Shown here piece after piece: positions 1 through 6,954 of a stretch of 44,421 nt of DNA. The DNA is taken from NCBI GenBank assembly GCA_016765685.1, contig JAESPR010000097.1, positions 1 to 44,421 on the forward strand. Direction: 5' to 3'. This stretch comes from Colwellia sp. GTDB lineage: Bacteria > Pseudomonadota > Gammaproteobacteria > Enterobacterales > Alteromonadaceae. Below the pieces are notes generated by a model that was not told where the DNA came from, searched no databases, and saw only the letters and a program-made list of their open reading frames with translations. A program made the translations under genes and the position numbers. Within the stretch, counting starts at the first letter, position 1. The number at the start of each line of letters is the position of its first letter.

Positions 1-86
1 GTAGATAAATGGCGGTAAAACGAACGCTACGATTTTACTGTTCTTGGCAGCCACTGACGAAAATTATTAGATGGTTTTTTTAATTT

Positions 87-1108
87 ATGTGCGGAATGTG
101 GGTCAATAACACTAACAATGGCCATTTTACTGACAGTGCCGATGATGCCGAAAAAACTTTCCAACCATTAGAAATGATTACTCGAGATCCCAAAAAAGCG
201 ATTGAGGGAGCAGATGTTGTGATGATTTTCATTCAAACAACATACCATCAAGCTTTAGCTGAACGGATTGCACAGTATTTTCAGGATGATCAGTTGGTCA
301 TGTTAGTGCCAGGATACGCAGGAAGTTTGTTTTATCATCATTTTGCGATAATAATCCAATCTTTGCTGAGGGTGAATCAACCCCTAATGATGCAAGAATA
401 GTCTCACCTGGTACAGTAAAAGTCTTATTTAAAAATGTTAGAAACTCTCTATCATTTTTTCCCGCTTCAAGAACTACTGAAGGCATGGCCATTGCCTCCC
501 GTTTATTTCCTGCCTATAACATTGAAATGAACAACGTTCGTAAACATATATTCGAATCAGCACTACATAATCCCAATATCATTGTTCATACAGTGGGCAT
601 GTATGTTATGTACCCGATGCTTGAGTATTGTGCAAAACACCATCCTGATGAAGTTCCATATATGTACAGAGACGCACTTTCGACAGGCATGGCATGGCTG
701 ATGATAGAGAAATTGGATGCGGAAAAAATGGCGGTATTAAGTGCTCTAGGATGTGAATCAACCCCATATCTAGATGCCTGTTTATTTAGAAACGAAGAAG
801 ATCTCACGCAAAATTCAAGAGATGTATTTGAAAGTTATAAATTATCATCACCACCCGGTCCCTATAGCTTTGATAATCGTTACATTACAGAAGATGTTCC
901 TATGGGATTGGTTTTATTAGCATCATTAGGTGATAAATTGAATATTGCTGTGCCTGAATGTCATCGCTTAATAGAGATGTGTGGTGGCATTTTAAAAAGA
1001 GATTTTTATAAAGAAGGGAGAACCTTAACTTCATTAGGTTTAGGTGCGTTATCAACAGAGGACCTATTATCTTTTGTCAATGACGGTATAGTTCCAATCA
1101 AAAACTGA
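87..1108 (+). pseudogene. opine/octopine dehydrogenase-like gene, frameshifted and lacking its N-terminus
   Basis: Two pieces in different frames together read like a NAD(P)-dependent octopine/nopaline dehydrogenase. The first (87-401) carries 'AIEGADVVMIFIQTTYH' and 'QLVMLVPGYAGSL', the second half of a Rossmann domain. The second, open from about 329 to 1108, continues 'NNPIFAEGESTPNDARIVSP' and then an all-helical C-terminal domain with a 'HNPNIIVHTVGMY' stretch typical of the family. The frame changes between about 330 and 347 (an apparent one-base slip), so the first piece runs on into nonsense. The expected N-terminal glycine-rich nucleotide-binding motif is not found upstream; a stop at 81-83 closes that frame. 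Such enzymes join an amino acid to a keto acid reductively, but this copy should be inactive. A sequencing error could explain the frameshift, though not the missing N-terminus. Confidence 0.75.
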
Positions 1109-1121
1109 TTGCATAAGGACA

Positions 1122-1142
1122 GAGGAGGTTACTTACCTCCTC
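1122..1142 (+). terminator. short hairpin after the dehydrogenase remnant
   Basis: An 8-bp GC-containing inverted repeat (1122-1129 with 1135-1142, 5-nt loop) lies 14 nt after the stop of the dehydrogenase fragment. The T-rich stretch begins only about 15 nt later, so intrinsic termination is uncertain. Confidence 0.35.
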
Positions 1143-1150
1143 ACTACACA

Positions 1151-1211
1151 AATCAATTTTATTATTTTAATAAAAACAATATGATAGCAGCTATATAGGC
1201 GGCTTGATGTA
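1151..1211 (+). repeat. 61-bp direct repeat, left copy flanking the toxin-antitoxin pair
   Basis: This stretch aligns without gaps to 2217-2277, with 47 of 61 positions identical by hand count. The best-kept parts are a TTTAATAAAAACAA block and a GGC-TGATGTA end. The two copies bracket yafO-yafN. Confidence 0.5.
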
Positions 1212-1246
1212 GCGGGTTTTTCATTCATAGCGTATCATAACGTTTC

Positions 1247-1280
1247 AATAAGCCTGAAAAATATTATTTTCAGGCTTATT
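1247..1280. terminator. strong hairpin between the dehydrogenase remnant and yafO
   Basis: A perfect 14-bp inverted repeat (1247-1260 with 1267-1280) with a 6-nt loop is followed on the + strand by a T-rich run. It sits 31 nt beyond the yafO stop and could serve both directions. Confidence 0.7.
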
Positions 1281-1311
1281 GCTTTTCTTTTCCCTACCAA
1301 TAAGTTAAAGA

Positions 1312-1710
1312 TTAATATTTATTTCTAAAACTCTCTGCCATTACGCCGAACTTATACATAATATCTCTATTTTTTGCTTTTTTGTGAGCATCAGGTGATA
1401 AGATTGCCATTAGTAAAAACATGTCATCATTATTGAAGCTTGGACAATAAACTAGATGTACATCACTTGTTTGATGAAATTTAACTCTGTTGAAAGGAAG
1501 AGGTATATCTTCACTTCCTAAATGAATATGTTGAACTTGCTCAGCTTTTAAAACGGGTAATGTATTCGGGTGATCATAGGGAACATCTCTACCGAAGTTT
1601 TCAGGTGAAATATCAGTAGCTTTGTATCGCTTAAAATCGTCGGTTAGTTGATTAAGTTCATCTTTGGTAAGCTGGTTCTGAATAACTGAGCTTTTAAATA
1701 CACGTATCAT
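1312..1710 (-). CDS. yafO: YafO-family toxin (ribosome-dependent mRNA interferase)
   Basis: This 132-aa protein matches E. coli YafO along its length as I recall that sequence. Shared stretches include an N-terminal 'IRVFKSSVIQNQLT', a central 'FGRDVPYDHP', 'VQHIHLGSEDIPLPF', 'DVHLVYC' and a C-terminal 'MYKFGVMAESFR'. YafO of E. coli binds the ribosome and cleaves mRNA near the start codon, arresting growth until YafN neutralises it. The start codon overlaps the end of the antitoxin gene by 4 nt (1707-1710), so the two are translationally coupled with the antitoxin first. Length is normal and no damage is seen, so the toxin may be active. The target is inferred from the family. Confidence 0.9.
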   Translation of the reverse strand: MIRVFKSSVIQNQLTKDELNQLTDDFKRYKATDISPENFGRDVPYDHPNTLPVLKAEQVQHIHLGSEDIPLPFNRVKFHQTSDVHLVYCPSFNNDDMFLLMAILSPDAHKKAKNRDIMYKFGVMAESFRNKY

Positions 1711-1994
1711 TCTGAGAAAGTACCCAACTCATCTTCTGAGGTAGCAAGTAATATTTCAGCCCCTTTTTCTGCTATTAATGCTAATCGAGCGCTAGAAGGT
1801 CTAAAATGAGAAGTGCTATGCTCTGACTCTATTAATGTAACCATTTGCTCGTAAAGCTCAGCACCGATCATATACCCTGCTGTTTTATTGTTTGATAACA
1901 CTGCAACAGGTTCATCCATAAAGTAATCACATGGTTTTTTTCTAAGTTCAGAAACCGAAACTGTTTTTTCAGCTAAAATCGATTGAATAGACAT
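1707..1994 (-). CDS. yafN: YafN-family antitoxin
   Basis: This 95-aa protein begins 'ILAEKTVSVSELRKKP' and continues 'PVAVLSNNKTAGYMIGAELYE', the N-terminal DNA-binding fold of Phd/YefM-type antitoxins, closest to E. coli YafN. Residues from about 60 on ('FRPSSARLALIAEKGAEIL') should wrap around the toxin. It starts at an ATG behind a good ribosome site (AAGGGG at about 2001-2007). A perfect 30-bp palindrome lies just upstream and is the likely autorepression site of YafN and the YafN-YafO complex. No LexA box or dinB is seen nearby, unlike the E. coli dinB-yafNOP operon. Confidence 0.9.
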   Translation of the reverse strand: MSIQSILAEKTVSVSELRKKPCDYFMDEPVAVLSNNKTAGYMIGAELYEQMVTLIESEHSTSHFRPSSARLALIAEKGAEILLATSEDELGTFSE

Positions 1995-2010
1995 ATTAAA
2001 ACCCCTTACG

Positions 2011-2040
2011 TTATTAAGTACAAAATTTTGTACTTAATAA
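2011..2040. promoter_or_regulatory. perfect 30-bp palindromic operator of yafN-yafO
   Basis: The 15-base arms are exactly complementary with no spacer, centred between AAAA and TTTT with AAGTAC/GTACTT in the arms. The palindrome begins 17 nt upstream of the yafN start and touches the candidate -10 box. That is the expected place for an autoregulatory antitoxin site. Confidence 0.8.
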
Positions 2041-2067
2041 GTATAAGCGTTTTTTTGTTTAACTCAA
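2040..2067 (-). promoter_or_regulatory. candidate promoter of yafN-yafO
   Basis: On the minus strand TTGAGT (2062-2067) and TATACT (2040-2045) are separated by 16 nt. The predicted transcription start falls inside the 30-bp palindrome, so repressor binding would block initiation. Confidence 0.55.
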
Positions 2068-2498
2068 AGTACTTTTAAAATAATCATTGGTAAGTAGGGT
2101 AAGATAAAATATTTATAGAGATCCTTTATTACATGAAACAACGATGTTTCATTACTATTCAATAGGTTAGGGTGGGTAATTGAACTTTAGGGGGGCAAAG
2201 TGGGGAGGCAATAATGAACCCATTTAATTAATTTAATAAAAACAAATAGATAAGTGCTACATGGACGGCATGATGTAAATCATCACGCTAAAATTTCACT
2301 GAAGGTTAATAGCTTTTTGTTTGACAAGCCTGTTCAATGTGTTTCATTATATCTCACACAGTTACACTATTTAGAAGGTATAATACCAATCAGATTAAAT
2401 TTATAGACGTCAAACATCTTCTCGCTAAAGAAGCCAATACGCAACTAAAATGCCGCATATAAGCCAAGGGATATTAACGGTAATTATTAAATATACCA
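2068..2498. other. intergenic stretch upstream of the toxin-antitoxin promoter
   Basis: No gene was recognised. The stretch is AT-rich, carries the right copy of the 61-bp direct repeat (2217-2277) and a G-rich patch at about 2189-2208, and has stops in all frames that I read. It may be remnant sequence brought in with, or left behind by, the toxin-antitoxin module. Confidence 0.5.
2217..2277 (+). repeat. 61-bp direct repeat, right copy flanking the toxin-antitoxin pair
   Basis: Partner of 1151-1211 in the same orientation, about 77% identical without gaps, with starts 1066 bp apart. No target-site duplication or recombinase gene is visible. Confidence 0.5.
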
Positions 2499-2741
2499 TT
2501 GTTTTCGTCTTTGTTATATTTAGCAGGGTCAGGCAATCAAGTTGCTGGCATCGGTTTTATTTTAGGCACAGCAAGTTTGGTTTTTGAGGCAATTCAAAAT
2601 TTTGGTTTTACCGCGCTGTTCGGTGCGTTTTTATGGCATTACGGCAACAAGCATAACAAAGCGATGGAGCTAAAAGGAAACAAGCAAGAATACCTTATAG
2701 ATGGCATTCAAAGGCGTAGAAAACACTTTAAGAATTTATAA
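2499..2741 (+). CDS. small hypothetical membrane protein or gene remnant
   Basis: The 80-residue reading frame has one or two hydrophobic segments ('GIGFILGTASLVFEAI' and 'FGFTALFGAFLWHYG', roughly residues 17-48) followed by a basic tail ('RRRKHFKN'). The only starts after the in-frame stop at 2481-2483 are TTG codons, and no ribosome site precedes them. It may therefore be the C-terminal end of a lost larger gene rather than a functional one. I do not recognise a family. Confidence 0.3.
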   Translation: MFSSLLYLAGSGNQVAGIGFILGTASLVFEAIQNFGFTALFGAFLWHYGNKHNKAMELKGNKQEYLIDGIQRRRKHFKNL

Positions 2742-2852
2742 TAAAGAGTAAGTAATAATTTTTCGTAATTCGTGCATTTTTACATTGTATCAGCTAAAAA
2801 ACAGGCGTATGTTTTTTAGTTCTCCCCTCTCTTTTTATTTTATGGTGCATTG

Positions 2853-3809
2853 ATGAAAAAAATTATTTTAACGTTACTTTCCAGTCAAATTTTATTCGGT
2901 TGTGGTGGTTCAGGTAGCACGCCTGAAAAGCCTGAAGTTATTGTTGAACAACCTAATATTGACGAGCAAATTCATGATGAAATTCCTACGGTTAATTATC
3001 AATCAAGTAGTATAATTGAACAGGTTAATTTTAATAGTCGTCAAGCTATCGATTACACCGAAGCTATGTTTGATGCTGATTTTGATCTTCACTGGCAACG
3101 CATTGGAGATAATGTAAACCCCATTAATGGTGTTGCAAAAATAATTGACGTTAACGGTGATATGAAATTAGCAATCACCAGCTTAAAAGGTCAAGTAAGA
3201 GTCGGTATTCATGCAGGCAAAAACTTAACAGAAGCGAATGAGTTATATTTTTTATATGAACTAACGTTTAATGCCGATTATGATTTTGCCAAAGGTGGTA
3301 AATTACCGGGGCTTGGAGGTTTAAACTTATCTGATACGAATGAAATAAAGCCAACAGGCTGTCGAGTTGAAGGGCAACTAGCTGATAGAGGTTTTAGTTT
3401 GAGAAGTATGTTTAGAGAAGGTGGTGCAGCAATTCTTTATACCTATCATCAAAACAACCCGAATATAGCACTAGGTGATGGCAAGGCTTGTGGTGAAACT
3501 TTTGCTTATCAACACAATGGCAAAGACTTTTCCTTTCAAAAAGCTAAAACTTACCTTATTGAGCAGTACGTTAAAATAAATGATGCTAACCAAGCAAACG
3601 GTATTGTGACTATTCATGTTAACGGCTTTAAGGTGCTTGAAAAAACTGATATGGTTTTTAGTGAAAATGGGCAATATAGTATTAACCAATTATTTATTGA
3701 TATATGGCATGGTGGTAGTACTAGTAATTGGGCACCTAGCGTAGATTCAACGGTTGTAATTGATAATATAGTGCTTAGTGATGCTCCATTAACTTACTCA
3801 AACAATTAA
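2853..3809 (+). CDS. secreted lipoprotein resembling polysaccharide lyase family 14
   Basis: This 318-aa lipoprotein starts at the ATG at 2853; a TTG directly before it is less likely. The signal peptide 'MKKIILTLLSSQILFGC' ends in lipobox LFGC with Cys17, then a Pro/Glu-rich linker to about residue 50. The remaining 270 residues look like the beta-jelly-roll of alginate/glucuronan lyases of PL14. They include 'KGGKLPGLGGL' (about 150-160), 'RGFSLRSMFREGGAAILYTY' (about 182-201) and 'WHGGSTSNWAPSVDSTVVID' near the C-terminus. In that family the Gly/Lys-rich LPGL strand and the Arg-rich strand line the substrate groove. The Gly after Cys17 predicts outer-membrane sorting. No other uronate genes are nearby. 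The family call rests on motif memory, and the substrate is unknown. Confidence 0.65.
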   Translation: MKKIILTLLSSQILFGCGGSGSTPEKPEVIVEQPNIDEQIHDEIPTVNYQSSSIIEQVNFNSRQAIDYTEAMFDADFDLHWQRIGDNVNPINGVAKIIDVNGDMKLAITSLKGQVRVGIHAGKNLTEANELYFLYELTFNADYDFAKGGKLPGLGGLNLSDTNEIKPTGCRVEGQLADRGFSLRSMFREGGAAILYTYHQNNPNIALGDGKACGETFAYQHNGKDFSFQKAKTYLIEQYVKINDANQANGIVTIHVNGFKVLEKTDMVFSENGQYSINQLFIDIWHGGSTSNWAPSVDSTVVIDNIVLSDAPLTYSNN

Positions 3810-3873
3810 GTGGTGCAATAGACTTTTATGACTGAAAATAACGGTAAACACTTACCACAAATTGAGTAGCTTT

Positions 3874-3993
3874 ATGATGTGGACATATGTAGCGGCATTT
3901 ATCCTTTTATTGGCATGGCGCTTTCCAATGATTTTTTCAGAGGATGGAATTAGTGAAAAAGTTGGTGTCACACCGTGGTTGCCAGTGCCATGA
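3874..3993 (+). CDS. possible 39-aa membrane peptide
   Basis: A short frame begins with tandem ATG codons and encodes 'MMWTYVAAFILLLAWRFPM', a single hydrophobic segment, then a short polar tail ending in 'PWLPVP'. No clear ribosome site is visible. It lies alone between two secreted-protein genes. It is listed because its composition is protein-like, but it could be chance. Confidence 0.25.
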   Translation: MMWTYVAAFILLLAWRFPMIFSEDGISEKVGVTPWLPVP

Positions 3994-4085
3994 AGCAATT
4001 TCATCAAACTAATTAACACTTTTTTACACTGAAATGTTAATCTTTACGGTCTACTAAAGTACACCAAATAAAAAAGGATGTGATT

Positions 4086-4595
4086 ATGAAAACATTAACC
4101 TCAACATGGTTGACTTTGCTCACTATTTTTTTATGTCAAAATGTTGCTTATGCCGCAACGTCAGAAGTGACTTGGAGCGACTATGAAAAATATCGTGATA
4201 TAGATCCAAGCACTGGAAGTAAAAAGTTTTTTCGAGAACGTACTTTTAAAAATTTCGAAAAACATTTTGCTAAACTAGCTAAAAACCTACCTGAAGGGCA
4301 AGTATTAAAGATAGGAGTGAGCGATGTGGACTTAGCTGGCGATACCCATCTTGGTGGCATAAACAGATTGCGAATCGTTAAGGGAGTTTATTTTCCTCGT
4401 ATGGACTTTTCTTATCAACTAGTTGATGCCGATGGTAATGACTTAGTTGCGGCTACAATTGAATTGAAAGACATGAGTTTCATGATGCGTAATAATTTAA
4501 AATATCGTCGAGATTCTTTAAGTTATGAAAAGAGGATGTTAGATGAGTGGTTTTTCGATGTTTTTAAAGACCGCCTTGTTGATATAGAAAAATAA
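4086..4595 (+). CDS. DUF3016 domain secreted protein
   Basis: This 169-aa protein starts at ATG 4086, behind AAGGA about 8 nt upstream; an in-frame GTG at 4080 is less likely. Residues 1-25 form a signal peptide ('TIFLCQNVAYAA'). The mature part fits DUF3016: 'EVTWSDYEKYRDI', 'FRERTFKNFEKHFAKLAKNL', 'LKIGVSDVDLAGD', and 'YFPRMDFSYQL' followed by 'LKDMSFM'. The family is common in Alteromonadales, is predicted periplasmic, and has no known function. A hairpin terminator follows. Confidence 0.75.
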   Translation: MKTLTSTWLTLLTIFLCQNVAYAATSEVTWSDYEKYRDIDPSTGSKKFFRERTFKNFEKHFAKLAKNLPEGQVLKIGVSDVDLAGDTHLGGINRLRIVKGVYFPRMDFSYQLVDADGNDLVAATIELKDMSFMMRNNLKYRRDSLSYEKRMLDEWFFDVFKDRLVDIEK

Positions 4596-4624
4596 TTTTA
4601 GCTATATTATTTTTAGCCATAAAT

Positions 4625-4658
4625 AAAACCACAGTCTTCATATAGAGGTTGTGGTTTT
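4625..4658 (+). terminator. terminator after the DUF3016 gene
   Basis: A 9-bp stem (4625-4633 with 4650-4658) carries AACCACA/TGTGGTT and runs into T residues. It lies between convergent genes and is A/T-rich on both sides, so it could act in both directions. Confidence 0.75.
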
Positions 4659-4701
4659 TTATTGTTGGTCTGAGCACTATTGTTAACGAAAAAGTGTCAG
4701 C

Positions 4702-5010
4702 TTAAGTGCTGTGGCTTTGCTCAAACCCAGCCAGCACAGTAAAGAGTTGCTCAATTTTTTTTACTAAAGGGATCAATAATGTTTGTTGGGTTTTATTGGC
4801 TTGCCACTGTAATAAATCGTCAGCAATTTCTTCAACATAGGGTTGGAAAGTATTGGCTGAGCAGTTAAAACCGATATCTTTTTTGAATATGGCTTCAAAA
4901 CCTGCTTTTTTATGCGCTCGTAAGTCAGCTAAGGTCGCATCTGCGGTTAGTGATTTTTTTAAAATAACGGAAATATTCTCAATTAATTGTTGTTCTATTG
5001 CTTTGGTCAT
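4702..5010 (-). CDS. conserved-looking hypothetical protein downstream of epmB
   Basis: This 102-aa protein has no signal peptide or membrane segment and is predicted almost wholly helical. It contains 'FQPYVEEIADDLLQW' and a terminal helix 'PLVKKIEQLFTVLAGF'. It starts 42 nt after the epmB stop on the same strand and is probably co-transcribed with it. Its position suggests, but does not show, a link to EF-P modification or the ribosome. I considered the replication-restart protein PriC because of the helical layout, but the match is too weak to name it. Confidence 0.6.
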   Translation of the reverse strand: MTKAIEQQLIENISVILKKSLTADATLADLRAHKKAGFEAIFKKDIGFNCSANTFQPYVEEIADDLLQWQANKTQQTLLIPLVKKIEQLFTVLAGFEQSHST

Positions 5011-5052
5011 GGTGTTTTGATTACTTTAAATTAAGCGTTTTAAAAGTGGTGA

Positions 5053-6081
5053 TTATGCCAGATGTATCGGTGTTTTGTTAGCCTCGCCTGCAATTTCTCG
5101 TACTAATTTTGGCATTAAAAATCCGGGTAATTCAGCAAGCATTGTCTTGGTAATAGTAATTGCTTCTTCTTCTTTAACATCAAAATGTGCAGCCCCTTGT
5201 ACTTGATCAAATAAGTGCAAATAATAAGGAATAATACCCACGTCGTACATTTTCTCACTTAGCTTAATTAAAGTGTCAGCATTATCATTAACACCTTTAA
5301 GCAGTACGCTTTGGTTAAACAATGGAATTCTAGCCTGACGTAATGGTTCAAGTGCATTTACAAAATCATCGGCAATTTCGTTAGCATGGTTTATATGCAT
5401 AACCATGGTCACTTTAAGTGATGTATTAGCGAATAACTGTACCAGCTCAGGCGTAATTCTGTTTGGGATCACCACAGGTAAACGGGTATGAATTCGTAAA
5501 CGCTTAACATGGGGGATTTGCTCTATTTGCTGAATTAACCACCTTAAATGTTCATCACTTGCCATCAACGGGTCACCGCCGCTAAAAATAACTTCCGATA
5601 TTGCTGAATGCATGGCAATGTAAGTTAATGCTTGCTGCCAACGTTGTTTATTGGGGCTATTTTCTTGGTAGGGAAAATGACGTCGAAAGCAGTAACGACA
5701 GTTAATAGCGCAGCCCGCCTTAACAATCATCAAAACCCGATTTTTGTACTTATGCAGCAAACCTGTCGCAACGGTATCGTGCTCTTGTAATGGGTCTTGA
5801 ATAAAGCCCTCAGTGACAATAAACTCTTTGTTTAATGGCATCACTTGTTTGAGTAATGGGTCGTTGATATCACCTTTTTTCATGCGTTTAATAAAAGGTT
5901 TAGGCACACGAACAGCAAATAATTGTCGTGCTTTAAAATGCTGCATATAATCATCAGGGGCAATATTTAACATAGTGAGCAATTTTTCTGGCTCGGTAAT
6001 GACCTCGCGCAAATCTTTTTGCCAACTGTTATGCAAATTCACTTGGATTTGGGTTATTATCTGCGACAATTCTAATTTCAC
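5053..6081 (-). CDS. epmB: EF-P beta-lysylation protein EpmB (radical SAM lysine 2,3-aminomutase family)
   Basis: This 342-aa enzyme has the radical-SAM motif C-x3-C-x2-C in 'AGCAINCRYCFRRHFPY' (Cys124, 128, 131), followed by 'EVIFSGGDPLM' for SAM binding. The barrel contains 'IHTRLPVVIPNRI' and 'GIIPYYLHLFDQVQGAAHF', as in KamA-like aminomutases. EpmB converts (S)-alpha-lysine to (R)-beta-lysine, which EpmA attaches to Lys34 of EF-P. The EpmA gene is not in the window. The length fits EpmB rather than the longer clostridial KamA. The gene starts at GTG and is divergent from efp across 118 nt, the usual gammaproteobacterial arrangement. Confidence 0.95.
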   Translation of the reverse strand: MKLELSQIITQIQVNLHNSWQKDLREVITEPEKLLTMLNIAPDDYMQHFKARQLFAVRVPKPFIKRMKKGDINDPLLKQVMPLNKEFIVTEGFIQDPLQEHDTVATGLLHKYKNRVLMIVKAGCAINCRYCFRRHFPYQENSPNKQRWQQALTYIAMHSAISEVIFSGGDPLMASDEHLRWLIQQIEQIPHVKRLRIHTRLPVVIPNRITPELVQLFANTSLKVTMVMHINHANEIADDFVNALEPLRQARIPLFNQSVLLKGVNDNADTLIKLSEKMYDVGIIPYYLHLFDQVQGAAHFDVKEEEAITITKTMLAELPGFLMPKLVREIAGEANKTPIHLA

Positions 6082-6112
6082 TTATGATCTGTACCTTAGA
6101 TGCTGCGTAGTA

Positions 6113-6166
6113 TATACCCAAACAACTTCCAGGTGCGAGTTTGCATCTTGAAGTGGTTTGGGTATA
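6113..6166. repeat. 54-bp imperfect inverted repeat between epmB and efp
   Basis: The outer arms TATACCCAAAC (6113-6123) and GTTTGGGTATA (6156-6166) are perfect. Inside, ACTTCCAGGTGC pairs with GCATCTTGAAGT apart from two positions, leaving a loop of about 7 nt. It looks like a small dispersed palindromic repeat of the kind common in these genomes rather than a terminator, since both neighbouring genes point away. No second copy was seen here. Confidence 0.65.
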
Positions 6167-6199
6167 AAGGTAATAGACAATTAATTAAAGAGCACACAT

Positions 6200-6769
6200 A
6201 TGGCTAACTTCAGTACTAATCAGTTTAAAGCAGGGCTTAAAATCATGCTTGATGGCGAACCTTGCAACATTCTTGAAAATGAATTGGTTAAGCCGGGTAA
6301 GGGGCAAGCGTTTAGTCGTGTTAAAATTCGCAAACTGGTCTCAGGTAAAGTATTAGAAAAAACATTTAAGTCAGGCGAGTCCGTTGAAGGTGCTGATGTA
6401 ATGGATATCGAATTGGCCTATTTATACGCCGACGGTGAGTTTTGGCATTTTATGAATAACGAGACCTTTGAACAAATTGCTGCTGATGATAAAGCGGTTG
6501 CTGATACCACTAAATGGTTAGTAGAAGGTGATGTGTGCACTATCACTTTATGGAACAACTCACCTATTTCGGTAACCCCGCCTAATTTTGTTGAAATTGA
6601 GATTACTGAAACTGATCCCGGCCTAAAAGGTGATACTGCCGGTACCGGTGGTAAACCTGCGACCTTAGCTACTGGTGCAGTAGTGCGTGTACCTTTGTTT
6701 ATACAAATAGGCGAAAAAGTAAAAATTGATACTCGTTCAGGTGAATACGTTTCACGCGCGGCAAAGTAA
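6200..6769 (+). CDS. efp: translation elongation factor P
   Basis: This 189-aa protein is colinear with E. coli EF-P. It rescues ribosomes stalled at polyproline stretches by binding next to the P-site tRNA. The modified lysine lies in 'VKPGKGQAF' as Lys34, the site that EpmA/EpmB beta-lysylate, matching the divergent epmB. Domain I (1-65) is KOW-like. Domains II and III carry '[19 protein letters not shown]' and the C-terminal '[11 protein letters not shown]'. The start is an ATG after an A-rich leader with GAGCACA; a hairpin terminator follows the stop. Confidence 0.97.
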   Translation: MANFSTNQFKAGLKIMLDGEPCNILENELVKPGKGQAFSRVKIRKLVSGKVLEKTFKSGESVEGADVMDIELAYLYADGEFWHFMNNETFEQIAADDKAVADTTKWLVEGDVCTITLWNNSPISVTPPNFVEIEITETDPGLKGDTAGTGGKPATLATGAVVRVPLFIQIGEKVKIDTRSGEYVSRAAK

Positions 6770-6791
6770 TCTAGCAAACAAGGTGTCGCTC

Positions 6792-6827
6792 AAAAAACCT
6801 AAGTTTTTAATCATGCTTAGGTTTTTT
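6792..6827 (+). terminator. terminator after efp
   Basis: A perfect 12-bp stem (6792-6803 with 6816-6827), AAAAAACCTAAG paired to CTTAGGTTTTTT, has a 12-nt loop. It begins 22 nt after the efp stop. Confidence 0.85.
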
Positions 6828-6954
6828 AACATTCTTTATACCCCAATAACGAAGCACCGAAAGTATGAAAATAGCACAACACTTAATCGCTATACTTAAA
6901 GCCTTTAGTGGGTTATATTCTTGTTATTATTCGCCTTGTTTAGGATTAACCTAA

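Noticed and set aside
1151-2277. Integron attC sites around the toxin-antitoxin pair
   Set aside because: No RYYYAAC/GTTRRRY core pair or long stem was found in either repeat, and no integrase is present.
4702-5010. PriC primosomal protein
   Set aside because: Only the helical character and size agree; no diagnostic residues could be matched.
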